Origin: an uncultured Roseobacter sp.
GTDB taxonomy: Bacteria > Pseudomonadota > Alphaproteobacteria > Rhodobacterales > Rhodobacteraceae
Direction of reading: 5' to 3'
Assembly (NCBI RefSeq): GCF_947495275.1
Contig: NZ_CANLYL010000001.1
Coordinates: 1 to 64,000, forward strand
DNA length: 64,000 nt
The notes beneath the pieces were generated by a model. That model was not told where the DNA came from and searched no databases. It saw only the letters and a program-made list of their open reading frames with translations. The position numbers and the translations under genes are program-made. Below, piece by piece: positions 55,351 through 64,000 of this stretch. How positions within the stretch are numbered: position 1 is the stretch's first letter; each line of letters opens with the position of its first letter.

Positions 55351-56706
55351 ATGCCCCCAGCCTTTCACGAGTTTGCCGCAGATTTGAGTTACACGGACCT
55401 GCCGCCCGAGGTTTTGTCCGTGTTGCGCAGATCTTTTCTCGACACGATGGGCGTTGCAGCCGCGGCATCATCGACCGGCATGGCCGGGATCGCGCGACGG
55501 AACGCAGTCGCACTTTATGGGGTCGGATCAGCCGGTGGCGCGCGTATTTTAATGAATGGCACAATCACCAGCCCCGCCGGAGCCGCCATGGCCGGTGCCT
55601 TCACGGTCGACAGCATAGACGCCCATGACGGCTCGTCTCCGTGCAAAGGGCATGCCGGATCGGCAGTTTTTCCCGCCATGCTGGCCATGGCCGACGTTAA
55701 AAATGATATGAAAGCCGCTGATTTCGCGACACTTTTGGCTCTTTCTTACGAAACCAGCTACCGGGCGGGGTTGGCTCAGCACGCAACCTGCGCGGACTAT
55801 CACACCTCAGGGTCCTGGACAGCCGTTGGCGTCGCCATTGCCACCGCGCGTGTCCTTGGATGTTCGCCAGATCAAATCCGCCATGCTGCCGGGATTGGCG
55901 AATACCATGGTCCCCGGAGCCAGATGATGCGCTGCATTGATCATCCGACCATGGTGCGGGATGGTGTCGGCTGGGGCGCGCCAACCGGCGTCACCGCAGG
56001 CTATCTGGCCCAAATGGGATTCACCGGTGCCCCGGCGCTGACCTGTGAAAACGCTGGCGAATTCTGGGCTGATCTCGGATCATCCTGGCGTGTCGCGCAA
56101 GATACCCATTACAAGCCCTACCCCTGTTGTCGTTGGGCGCATCCCGCGCTGGATGCGGCCCACGACCTGATGCAGGAGCATCACCTGCATCATGCGCAGA
56201 TTGCCCGGGTCGACATTCGAACCTTCCATAATGCCACCCGCCTTGCAGGGCACGCACCCGCAACACCGGATGAATTTGCCTACGCCATCGCATTCCCGGT
56301 CGCCGCCATGATTGTGCGCGGGCAGCTCGGTCTGCCCGAACTGACACCTTCGACGCTTCAGGACGCCGAAATCCTGCGCATTAGCAAGGCTACGCATCTC
56401 ATTGATGATCCGCATTTCACGAAGATCAGCGAAGGCAAGAGATGGGCACAGGTCACTCTGACGCTCACAGACGGGTCGCAATACGAGTCCACACCACGTA
56501 CCCCTCGGGGCGATGCTGATTTGCCGCTCAGTGATGCAGAAATCTCTGACAAATTCCACCTGTTTGCGAATCCGGTTCTGGGCAGCCACCGCGCCTGCGA
56601 GATCGAAGCGCTCTGTCGCGAGTTCGATAAATTAGCCGAGCCAGATTTCAAACGGCTTCTCGATCTCTGCCTGAGCCCAACCAATAATCTCGGTCCAGCG
56701 GTCTGA
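55351..56706 (+). CDS. MmgE/PrpD family protein
   Basis: A 451-residue protein of the MmgE/PrpD family, which includes 2-methylcitrate dehydratase and cis-aconitate decarboxylase. Landmarks are LRRSFLDTMGVAAAAS, the conserved FTVDSIDAHDGSSPCKGHAG region (D and H that form the active site), and YKPYPCCRWAHPALDA near residue 255. The exact reaction cannot be called: no prpB or prpC is nearby, though the preceding valine pathway ends in propionyl-CoA, which would fit a methylcitrate link. The ATG at 55351 has AGAGG upstream; a GTG at 55324 is less likely. 66 bases after the fusion gene. Confidence 0.85.
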   Translation: MPPAFHEFAADLSYTDLPPEVLSVLRRSFLDTMGVAAAASSTGMAGIARRNAVALYGVGSAGGARILMNGTITSPAGAAMAGAFTVDSIDAHDGSSPCKGHAGSAVFPAMLAMADVKNDMKAADFATLLALSYETSYRAGLAQHATCADYHTSGSWTAVGVAIATARVLGCSPDQIRHAAGIGEYHGPRSQMMRCIDHPTMVRDGVGWGAPTGVTAGYLAQMGFTGAPALTCENAGEFWADLGSSWRVAQDTHYKPYPCCRWAHPALDAAHDLMQEHHLHHAQIARVDIRTFHNATRLAGHAPATPDEFAYAIAFPVAAMIVRGQLGLPELTPSTLQDAEILRISKATHLIDDPHFTKISEGKRWAQVTLTLTDGSQYESTPRTPRGDADLPLSDAEISDKFHLFANPVLGSHRACEIEALCREFDKLAEPDFKRLLDLCLSPTNNLGPAV

Positions 56707-56782
56707 TTGCAGGACGCGCCGATCACATTACAACAGGGGTCATCAAGGCGCATTTCAGCACGCCCATCAAAGGGCTCCGAAG

Positions 56783-59644
56783 CTACTCAGCAGCGACCTT
56801 GCCCCGCGCGTGCAACATCGGTTTCAGGTACTTACCGGTGTAGCTTTCCGGCACCTCCGCCACTTTTTCAGGCGTTCCGGTTGCCACGATACGGCCTCCT
56901 CCGTCGCCGCCTTCTGGCCCGATATCAATGATATGGTCAGCCGTTTTCACAACATCCAGGTTATGCTCGATCACAATCACCGAGTTACCCTGATCCACCA
57001 GTTCATGCAGCACTTCCAGCAGCTTGCGCACGTCTTCGAAATGCAAGCCCGTGGTCGGCTCATCCAGAATGTAAAGCGTACGACCCGTTGAGCGTTTGCT
57101 GAGTTCCTTGGAGAGTTTAACGCGCTGCGCCTCACCCCCCGACAGCGTGGTGGCTTGCTGGCCGACCTTAATATAGCCAAGCCCGACCCGCATCAACGCG
57201 TCCATCTTTTCGCGGATGGACGGAACCGCCGAGAAAAACGCCTGCGCGTCTTCCACGGTCATGTTCAGCACATCGGCAATGCTCTTGCCCTTGAACTTGA
57301 TTTCCAGTGTCTCGCGGTTGTAGCGCGCGCCCTTGCAGGTCTCGCATTCCACATAGACATCGGGCAGAAAATGCATCTCGATCTTGATGACACCGTCCCC
57401 CTGACAGGCCTCGCACCGCCCGCCCTTGACGTTGAACGAAAACCGCCCCGGTTTGTAGCCACGCGCCTTTGCTTCGGGCAGTCCTGAAAACCAGTCGCGG
57501 ATCGGGGTAAAGGCGCCTGTGTAGGTCGCAGGGTTTGACCGTGGCGTCCGGCCGATCGGGCGCTGGTCTATGTCGATGACCTTGTCGAGATATTCGAGCC
57601 CCTTGATCGTCTCGCAGGGCGCGGGCGTCTGGCGCGCACCGTTCAGGCGCATTGAGGCGGTCTTGAACAGGGTTTCGATGGTCAGGGTGGATTTGCCCCC
57701 ACCCGACACACCGGTCACGCAGACGAATTTGCCCAAGGGATAATCGACCGTCACATTTTGCAGATTGTTGCCGGTGGCTTTGACAACCTGAACCTTCTTC
57801 TTGTTGCCTTTGCGTCGCGTGGCAGGCACCGGAATCTCGCGCACGCCGGTCAGGTACTGGCCAGTGATCGAATTCTTGTCATGTGCAATGGTGGCTGGCG
57901 GGCCGTGACTGACCACCTGTCCACCGTGCACCCCTGCGCCGGGGCCGATATCGAATACGTAATCCGCTTCGCGGATCGCCTCTTCGTCATGCTCGACAAC
58001 GATCACCGTATTGCCCTGATCCCGCAGGTTTTTCAGGGTCAGGAGCAAGCGGTCATTGTCGCGTTGATGCAAACCTATGGACGGCTCATCCAGCACATAA
58101 AGCACGCCCGTCAAACCCGACCCGATTTGCGAGGCCAGTCGGATGCGCTGGCTTTCGCCCCCCGATAGCGTGCCTGCGTTCCGGCTGAGCGTCAGGTATT
58201 CAAGACCCACGTTGTTGAGAAATCCAAGCCTTTCGCGGATTTCCTTGAGGATCGCGCGGGCAATTTCGTTTTTCTGTTTGGTCAAGTGGTCCGGGACGGT
58301 TTCGCACCAGTCAAAAGCCTCGCGGATCGACATCTGGACAACCTCGCCCACGTGCAGACCGGCGATTTTCACGGCCAGCGCTTCTTCGCGCAGACGAAAA
58401 CCGCCACAGGATCCACAGGGGCGATTGTTTTGATAGCGCTCGAACTCCTCGCGAATCCAGTTGCTGTCGGTCTCGCGATAGCGCCGCTCCATATTCGGGA
58501 TCACACCCTCAAAGACGCGGGTCACCTGATAGACGCGACCGCCTTCATCGTAGCGGAAGGCAATCTCTTCTTCACCCGATCCATAGAGAAACACCTGCTG
58601 GACCTTTTCGGGCAGGTCTTTCCATTTGTCCGACTGTTTGAACTTGTAATGTTTGGCAATCGCTTCAATGGTTTGCAGAAAATACGGGGATTTCCCCTTG
58701 CGCCACGGAGCCAGCGCGCCATCAGCGATTTTCAGGTTCTGGTCAGGCACCACGAGGCGCTCGTCAAAGAAAAGCTCGACCCCTAGCCCGTCGCATTCCG
58801 GGCAGGCACCAAAAGGCGCGTTGAAGGAAAACAACCGCGGTTCGATCTCGGGAATCGTAAATCCCGAGACCGGACAGGCGAATTTTTCCGAGAACGTCGT
58901 GCGTTCCGGATCGCCTTCGGTCGGGGCGGTTTCGAGAATGGCGATGCCATCGGCCAGATCCAATGCGGTGCGCAAGGAATCTGCCAACCGTGTCTCCAGC
59001 CCTTCACGCACCACAATCCGGTCGACCACCACGTCGATGTCATGGCGGAATTTCTTGTCGAGGGCCGGCGGTTCGTCCAGCTCATAAAACTGCCCGTCGA
59101 CCTTGACTCGCTGGAAACCCTGCTTGCGCAGTTCCAGAAATTCCTTGCGGTATTCGCCTTTCCGGTCGCGGATAATCGGGGCCAGCAGGTAGGCGCGCGT
59201 GCCTTCCTCCATGGTCATGACACGGTCCACCATGTCCTGAACCTGCTGCGCTTCGATGGGTTTGCCGGTCGCGGGCGAATAAGGGGTGCCGACCCGCGCG
59301 AATAGCAGCCGCATGTAGTCGTAGATTTCGGTCACCGTGCCAACGGTCGAGCGTGGATTTTTCGATGTGGTTTTCTGTTCGATGGAAATCGCCGGCGAGA
59401 GACCGGCAATATGATCCACATCCGGTTTCTGCATCATATCGAGGAACTGCCGGGCGTAGGCGGAGAGTGATTCCACGTAGCGGCGCTGCCCTTCGGCGTA
59501 GATCGTGTCAAACGCCAGAGACGATTTGCCTGACCCCGAAAGCCCTGTAATCACAACCAGTTGGTCGCGCGGAATATCCACGTCGATGCTCTTGAGATTA
59601 TGTTCGCGCGCGCCGCGTACTTCGATATGTTTTAGCTCGGCCAT
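56783..59644 (-). CDS. uvrA: Excinuclease ABC subunit A
   Basis: A 953-residue DNA damage-recognition ATPase of nucleotide excision repair, acting with UvrB as a dimer. Two ABC modules: Walker [17 protein letters not shown] near residue 30 and [18 protein letters not shown] near residue 650; signatures [12 protein letters not shown] and [12 protein letters not shown]; Walker [14 protein letters not shown] and [13 protein letters not shown]. Zinc-binding Cys are in the [10 protein letters not shown] and [11 protein letters not shown] stretches. The start at 59644 ([11 protein letters not shown]) follows GGGGGTG. A LexA-type box lies about 65 bases upstream. Confidence 0.97.
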   Translation of the reverse strand: MAELKHIEVRGAREHNLKSIDVDIPRDQLVVITGLSGSGKSSLAFDTIYAEGQRRYVESLSAYARQFLDMMQKPDVDHIAGLSPAISIEQKTTSKNPRSTVGTVTEIYDYMRLLFARVGTPYSPATGKPIEAQQVQDMVDRVMTMEEGTRAYLLAPIIRDRKGEYRKEFLELRKQGFQRVKVDGQFYELDEPPALDKKFRHDIDVVVDRIVVREGLETRLADSLRTALDLADGIAILETAPTEGDPERTTFSEKFACPVSGFTIPEIEPRLFSFNAPFGACPECDGLGVELFFDERLVVPDQNLKIADGALAPWRKGKSPYFLQTIEAIAKHYKFKQSDKWKDLPEKVQQVFLYGSGEEEIAFRYDEGGRVYQVTRVFEGVIPNMERRYRETDSNWIREEFERYQNNRPCGSCGGFRLREEALAVKIAGLHVGEVVQMSIREAFDWCETVPDHLTKQKNEIARAILKEIRERLGFLNNVGLEYLTLSRNAGTLSGGESQRIRLASQIGSGLTGVLYVLDEPSIGLHQRDNDRLLLTLKNLRDQGNTVIVVEHDEEAIREADYVFDIGPGAGVHGGQVVSHGPPATIAHDKNSITGQYLTGVREIPVPATRRKGNKKKVQVVKATGNNLQNVTVDYPLGKFVCVTGVSGGGKSTLTIETLFKTASMRLNGARQTPAPCETIKGLEYLDKVIDIDQRPIGRTPRSNPATYTGAFTPIRDWFSGLPEAKARGYKPGRFSFNVKGGRCEACQGDGVIKIEMHFLPDVYVECETCKGARYNRETLEIKFKGKSIADVLNMTVEDAQAFFSAVPSIREKMDALMRVGLGYIKVGQQATTLSGGEAQRVKLSKELSKRSTGRTLYILDEPTTGLHFEDVRKLLEVLHELVDQGNSVIVIEHNLDVVKTADHIIDIGPEGGDGGGRIVATGTPEKVAEVPESYTGKYLKPMLHARGKVAAE

Positions 59645-59708
59645 CAGGCACCCCCGTGTAACCCGATAGACATAGGCGTATTCCGGCAATTAGCCAATGA
59701 AAAAATGA

Positions 59709-59723
59709 GAACAAAAGGTAAAC
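59709..59723 (-). promoter_or_regulatory. LexA (SOS) box upstream of uvrA
   Basis: On the minus strand GTTT-N7-GTTC, one base off the alphaproteobacterial SOS box GTTC-N7-GTTC described for uvrA and recA in Rhodobacter. It lies 65 bases before the uvrA ATG, in the short gap after the MFS gene. Confidence 0.6.
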
Positions 59724-59724
59724 T

Positions 59725-60900
59725 TTAAGCGCGGGCTCGCCGTCGCGCCAGCGCCAAATGCGCGCACCCTCCCAGCGCAAAGGCACATCCGGCAAGAAGC
59801 GGCAGGCCAGCGTACCCGATGGCGCCAATTGTCACAGCCATAACCGGCGTTCCCAGCGTATTACCGACATTGCCCATTTGCGCCAACGCCCCATTGGCCT
59901 GCGCCTGCGTGGCGGGCGATCCGTTCAGTTGCGGCACGGCGGCAAAGCTTGCCCCCTGCACCAACCCCATGGCTGCCGCCAACAGCAAACAGCCCATTGG
60001 ATCGCCAGGAACCTGCCAGAGCCAGATCATGACCAGCGCACTTGCGGCAAAGCCGATCCCGATGACCGTGACGGCTGACATGATGCGCAGCAGGGCCACG
60101 CCGATGATCATGGACGACGCGATGCTCGACAGTGGCATGGCCCCCATGACAAAGGCGCGGCTCTCTTCCGCGATGTAGGGCGGCATCACGGTCAGGATCG
60201 AGACGAAGCAGAAGGTGTAGAACAGCCATCCGATGGCAGGTGCCGAGATCGACGGCGACCGGTAGATCGTCGCGTGGTCTTTGACAATTTTCGACAGGGA
60301 CAGAGGCGGGACCGGCGTGTCAATGCTGAGGGCGCGCAACCTGGCACCGAGGAAGAGTGCAAAAATCGCCAGATAGATCGCATGCGCGATCAGCAGCGCC
60401 GGGATGCCCTGCCACGCCACAAGCGGCAGCCCGGCCCAGGCCAGAACGGTGAAGGAAACGCCGAAAAATGTCCCCCAAAGCGTCAGAGCAAGCCCGCGAT
60501 CCCTGGGCGCGCAAAGCTGGGCGATCAGGGTTGGTGCTGCAACCACCATGGCCAGATGAGACAATCCTTCCAAGGCGCGGCTGGCCAGCATCCAGGGCAG
60601 CGGCGGCAGCAGCGCCTGAAAGGCGGAAATGGCCGCCCCCGCCCAAAGCGCCCATAAAAGCGCCCGGCGATACCGGATGCGGGCCACCATCAACCCCGCG
60701 GCCACACCGAAGAAGATGCCCAGAAGGCCGACGATCGACACCACGAACCCCAGTGACGCCCCCGCGTCCGGGTAAACCTCTGGTAGTTGGTCGAAAATCG
60801 CGCTGAACTTGCCGTATTGCGCCGCCGCGCCCAGCCCCGCACCCCACAGTGCCAGCACCAGACCCCAAGGGGTTTTCTTTTCGAATTGCGTGGGGTGCAT
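59725..60900 (-). CDS. MFS transporter
   Basis: A 391-residue, 12-helix major facilitator superfamily transporter. Hydrophobic segments cover nearly the whole chain; the cytoplasmic loop between helices 2 and 3 reads GLMVARIRYRRALLW, a weak version of the MFS motif. The substrate is not evident. It lies 80 bases upstream of uvrA on the same strand, but the LexA box between them argues for separate uvrA control. Confidence 0.85.
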   Translation of the reverse strand: MHPTQFEKKTPWGLVLALWGAGLGAAAQYGKFSAIFDQLPEVYPDAGASLGFVVSIVGLLGIFFGVAAGLMVARIRYRRALLWALWAGAAISAFQALLPPLPWMLASRALEGLSHLAMVVAAPTLIAQLCAPRDRGLALTLWGTFFGVSFTVLAWAGLPLVAWQGIPALLIAHAIYLAIFALFLGARLRALSIDTPVPPLSLSKIVKDHATIYRSPSISAPAIGWLFYTFCFVSILTVMPPYIAEESRAFVMGAMPLSSIASSMIIGVALLRIMSAVTVIGIGFAASALVMIWLWQVPGDPMGCLLLAAAMGLVQGASFAAVPQLNGSPATQAQANGALAQMGNVGNTLGTPVMAVTIGAIGYAGLPLLAGCAFALGGCAHLALARRRARA

Positions 60901-60936
60901 CTGCGGGGACCTCCGCGGGGAAGGCCCCCCGCTGTG

Positions 60937-62331
60937 CTACATATGAATGACGCGGCCGTAGGCGTCCAGCACGGATTCGTGCATCATTTCAGAGAGCGTC
61001 GGATGCGGGAAGACAGTGTTCATCAAGTCTTCTTCTGTGGTCTCCAACTGACGCCCGACCACATAGCCCTGGATCAGTTCGGTTACTTCGGCACCCACCA
61101 TATGCGCGCCCAGCAATTCACCGGTCTTGGCATCAAAAATGGTCTTGATCATGCCTTCAGGTTCGCCCAGCGCGATGGCCTTGCCGTTGCCGATAAAGGG
61201 GAAACGCCCGACCTTGATGTCGTGACCAAGCTCCTTGGCCTTGGCTTCGGTAAAGCCCACGCTGGCCACTTGCGGATGGCAATAGGTGCAGCCCGCAATG
61301 GTTTCGGGTTTGACGGGATGCGCGTGTTTGCCCGCGATTAGATCGGCGACCATGACACCCTCGTGGGACGCCTTATGCGCCAGCCACGGGGCGCCCGCGA
61401 TGTCACCGATGGCATAAAGACCATCGACGCCGGTGCGGCAGAATTCATCGGTGACCACATGGGTACGGTCGACTTTCACGCCCAGCGCTTCGAGTCCCAA
61501 CCCTTCGGTGTTGCCGACAATGCCCACTGCCGAGATCACCGTGTCAAAGTCGTGCTTTTCAACCTTGCCACCCACGTCGATATGCGCGGTCACCTTGCCT
61601 TTGGCGCGATCAAGCTGCTTGACCATGGCTTTCTGCATGATCTTCATGCCCTGCTTTTCGAAGGATTTCTTGGCAAAGGCGGAGATTTCGGCATCCTCAA
61701 CCGGCAGCACGCGGTCCATGACCTCAACCACCGTCGTATCCGCGCCAAGTGTGTTGTAGAAACTGGCAAATTCGATCCCGATGGCGCCGGAGCCAATGAC
61801 CAGCAATTTTTTGGGCATGCGTTTGGGTTCCAGCGCGTGTTTGTAGGTCCAGACCAGATCGCCGTCCGCCTCCAGACCCGGCAGTTCGCGCGCCCGTGCA
61901 CCCGTGGCCAAAACGATGTTCTTGGTGGTCAGTTCCTCGCTGCCTTTTTCGGTTTTCACACTCACTTTGCCCTTGGCCGGGATCATGGCCTCTCCCATGA
62001 ACACAGTGACTTTGTTTTTCTTCATCAGATGACCGATGCCACCCGAGAGCTGCCCTGCGACTTTCCGCGACCGTTTTACAACCGCGTCGAGATCGTAGCC
62101 GACGTTGTCGGCCTTCAGCCCAAACTCCTTGGCGCGGTGCATCAGGTGGAAGACCTCGGAAGACCGCAGCATTGCCTTGGTCGGAATACATCCCCAGTTG
62201 AGGCAAATGCCCCCCAGATGTTCCCGCTCGACAATGGCAACAGACATCCCCAATTGCGCACCACGGATGGCCGCAACGTAGCCCCCCGGGCCCGCACCAA
62301 TCACAATAAGATCGAAGGATTTTGCAGCCAT
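60937..62331 (-). CDS. lpd: Dihydrolipoyl dehydrogenase (E3)
   Basis: A 464-residue FAD enzyme reoxidising dihydrolipoamide in 2-oxo acid dehydrogenase complexes. The FAD motif DLIVIGAGPGGYVAAIRGAQ, the redox disulfide in GGICLNWGCIPTKAML (residues about 42-47), the NAD motif LLVIGSGAIGIEFASFYNTL, and the C-terminal His-Glu pair (FPHPTLSEMMHE) are all present. The CLNWGCIPTKA form is that of E3 proteins linked to pyruvate dehydrogenase in alphaproteobacteria. No E1/E2 genes are adjacent. Confidence 0.95.
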   Translation of the reverse strand: MAAKSFDLIVIGAGPGGYVAAIRGAQLGMSVAIVEREHLGGICLNWGCIPTKAMLRSSEVFHLMHRAKEFGLKADNVGYDLDAVVKRSRKVAGQLSGGIGHLMKKNKVTVFMGEAMIPAKGKVSVKTEKGSEELTTKNIVLATGARARELPGLEADGDLVWTYKHALEPKRMPKKLLVIGSGAIGIEFASFYNTLGADTTVVEVMDRVLPVEDAEISAFAKKSFEKQGMKIMQKAMVKQLDRAKGKVTAHIDVGGKVEKHDFDTVISAVGIVGNTEGLGLEALGVKVDRTHVVTDEFCRTGVDGLYAIGDIAGAPWLAHKASHEGVMVADLIAGKHAHPVKPETIAGCTYCHPQVASVGFTEAKAKELGHDIKVGRFPFIGNGKAIALGEPEGMIKTIFDAKTGELLGAHMVGAEVTELIQGYVVGRQLETTEEDLMNTVFPHPTLSEMMHESVLDAYGRVIHM

Positions 62332-62454
62332 GTCACGTCCTCGCAGAAGGGATAAGGAAAATATAGTTTACCGTTAAACTATATTGAACCCAGCGGCAAC
62401 ATGCTGCACGGCGCGACATTTGCGCGCCGTGGTCTCGAAACGTCAGCGTTTCTT

Positions 62455-63039
62455 TCAGGCGGCTTTTGCCGCCTGCAGGCTCCGGATCATCTCTCCGTAA
62501 CCTCCACGAGCGAGAAATTCCTGCTCGGCTTTCGTATGAGGCCGGTCCAGCGCTTCATTGCGGGTCGGGAAGCGCCCAAACTGGCGAATAACAGCGCGGT
62601 GGGCCTGCGCATGCAGAAGGTGCTCAGCACCACCCGCAGGCATCCGCTCGCACATCAGCCGCACACAGCGGTCCTGATCACAAAGATTTTCAGAATGCAT
62701 GAGCGGGAGGTAGAAAAACTGCCGCGCGGGCTCATTAATCCGAATATCCCAACCCTTGTCGATGGCTGATTTCGCCGCCGCCAAAGCGGCACGGTCACTC
62801 GCAAACGCCTGCCCTGTATCACGGAACATATTGCGAGAGAACTGATCCATCAGAATTGTGTAGGCCAAGGCCCCCGAGGGATATGTGAGCCAAAGCGAAA
62901 ACCGCCCCTCACAGGCGCCATGCCAAGTCTCTTCAAATTTCGTCCGGATCGCTGCATCGAGCGCATCGGACTGCTTGTACCAACCTTCGGGGTCTATTTC
63001 ATCCAACCAAAAGCTTAAAATTTCTTGCGGATCAACCAT
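62455..63039 (-). CDS. DUF924 family protein
   Basis: A 194-residue all-helical soluble protein of the DUF924 family (TPR-like fold). Family stretches include ILSFWLDEIDPEGWYKQSDA, the DQFSRNMFRDTGQAFASD segment near residue 80, and ARQFFYLPLMHSENL. No catalytic role is known. The start at 63039 is taken over 63069; GGAGAC lies upstream. Between lpd and an MFS gene, no clear functional link. Confidence 0.85.
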   Translation of the reverse strand: MVDPQEILSFWLDEIDPEGWYKQSDALDAAIRTKFEETWHGACEGRFSLWLTYPSGALAYTILMDQFSRNMFRDTGQAFASDRAALAAAKSAIDKGWDIRINEPARQFFYLPLMHSENLCDQDRCVRLMCERMPAGGAEHLLHAQAHRAVIRQFGRFPTRNEALDRPHTKAEQEFLARGGYGEMIRSLQAAKAA

Positions 63040-63130
63040 TACTACAGTCTCCAAATAAACAAACCACATTCATAGGTTAAGGTCTGTTCACGTTAATTTC
63101 CTAGTCACTTTTTGCATCATTACGACACAT

Positions 63131-64000
63131 TCAATTTGTGGTTGAGGTGTTTTCGTCGCTGAGCTCCGTTTCGATGGCATATTCCTGTGCATATTCCAGT
63201 GCAACCGACGTGTAGGACGGTGCCACTGCCACATAAGCGCCCGTCTCGTCGACGGGAATAGATTTCCGCACCGTTGAGCGATATCCCGCGTATGCGACCA
63301 GCAAGGCAAAGAGCGCGCCTGTGAAGAGGTAGAACCCGCCCGGCCCAACAAAGTCCATCATGTAGCCTGTGATGATCGGCCCGAGGATGGCCCCGAGACC
63401 ATTGATAAAGATCAGCCCGCCCGAAGCCGCAGCCATATCCTCGTGCTCCAGGAAGTCGTTGGTATGCGCAATTAGCAGCGAATAAAGCGGATTTGACATC
63501 CCTCCCACGACGAAGGCGGACGCCAGCAGCAACGTGAACTCGCCGCCCAGCAACAGTCCGAGCACCGATCCCGCGACACCAACCGCCGAGACGATCAGGA
63601 TCAGAAAACGTCTGTCCATCCGGTCCGATATCCATCCAATCGGGTATTGCAACAGGACCGCGCCCACAAAGAACATCGCCACGAAAGTTGAAATCTGGGC
63701 GACGCTCAGACCCGCCTTAGCGCCAAAAACCGAGGCCATGCCGAACTGGGCGGAAAAGATACCGCCCAGCAAGAACATGCCCACGCATCCCATCGGGGAA
63801 TAGCCAGCCAGCTCTCTCAGGCTCATGGGTTTGGTGGCCTCAAAGGCAGGTGTCGGACTGATCGACAGCAAAATCGGCGTCACCGCGATGGAAACCAGCA
63901 CTGATGGGATGACAAAAAGCACGTAGCCGGAGGGGTCCGCCGTCAACAACAGCGCCTGGCTGAGCACGATGCCCGCGGTCTGAACGATCATGTAAAGCGA
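63131..64000 (-). CDS. MFS transporter, 5' end beyond the window
   Basis: The C-terminal 289 residues or so of a major facilitator superfamily protein; the reading frame is open at the right edge, so the true start lies outside. Eight or so membrane helices are visible, with the inter-domain motif GWISDRMDRRFLILIVSA and, after the last helix, a cytoplasmic tail of about 45 residues rich in Glu, Tyr and Thr. It resembles the YcaD-like branch of the family. Substrate unknown. Confidence 0.8.
   Translation of the reverse strand, partial: SLYMIVQTAGIVLSQALLLTADPSGYVLFVIPSVLVSIAVTPILLSISPTPAFEATKPMSLRELAGYSPMGCVGMFLLGGIFSAQFGMASVFGAKAGLSVAQISTFVAMFFVGAVLLQYPIGWISDRMDRRFLILIVSAVGVAGSVLGLLLGGEFTLLLASAFVVGGMSNPLYSLLIAHTNDFLEHEDMAAASGGLIFINGLGAILGPIITGYMMDFVGPGGFYLFTGALFALLVAYAGYRSTVRKSIPVDETGAYVAVAPSYTSVALEYAQEYAIETELSDENTSTTN

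Overview
The window is a chromosomal segment of an alphaproteobacterium of the Roseobacter group (Rhodobacteraceae). The grounds are gene content and order: a form II CoxS-L-M molybdenum hydroxylase set, a DctPQM/DctBD dicarboxylate system, the sulfite-assimilation block cysG-DUF2849-cysI-cysH-DUF934-fpr, a tkt-gap-gap block beside zapA, a VPLPA-CTERM exported protein, and a GTTC-type LexA box before uvrA. This is inference from content; no database was searched. Almost all of the window is ordinary core or metabolic sequence. I see no CRISPR array, complete insertion sequence, prophage or recognisable defence island.

Layout. 1-1.3 kb: a frameshifted tyrosine integrase next to the 3' end of tRNA-Val(UAC), which looks like the right edge of an integrated element lying off the left end. 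1.3-5.4 kb: a histidine phosphatase, an IorAB-type molybdenum hydroxylase with a Tat leader, tRNA-Val(CAC) and an HU-like protein. 5.6-15.7 kb: lon, a chemoreceptor fragment, tgt, an SPFH/NfeD pair, a RimB-RimK type fusion, a YeeE/YedE transporter, two Fe-S assembly genes and tpiA. 15.7-22.1 kb: dctMQP and dctBD on the minus strand, with two palindromic sites between dctD and dctP; DctD lacks the GAFTGA loop. 22.2-23.4 kb: an orphan cytochrome P450.

23.4-29.5 kb: an Lrp/AsnC regulator divergent from the sulfite-assimilation operon. 29.5-31.1 kb: an Ala-rich single-pass protein and infC, which can only start at a rare AUC codon. 31.3-34.1 kb: a racemase-family protein, an M24 peptidase and a cupin. 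34.2-40.1 kb: coxI-like, a molybdopterin-binding protein, coxS, coxL and coxM, all on the minus strand. 40.3-48.5 kb: BolA/monothiol glutaredoxin, ZapA, transketolase and two tandem GAPDH genes separated by a 47-residue membrane ORF.

48.5-56.7 kb: coaD, a CBS protein, a LysR regulator divergent from mmsA, a VPLPA-CTERM protein, an in-frame fusion of a hydroxyisobutyryl-CoA hydrolase-type domain with MmsB (valine catabolism), and an MmgE/PrpD protein. 56.8-64 kb: uvrA with a LexA box, an MFS transporter, lpd, a DUF924 protein and an MFS transporter cut by the window end.

Functional themes are C4-dicarboxylate uptake, sulfite assimilation with siroheme supply, molybdenum hydroxylases with their maturation factors, valine/methylmalonate-semialdehyde catabolism, and central carbon metabolism. 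The observations most worth following are the DctD without GAFTGA facing two DctD-like palindromes, the hydrolase-MmsB fusion that keeps an internal ribosome binding site, and the AUC start of infC.
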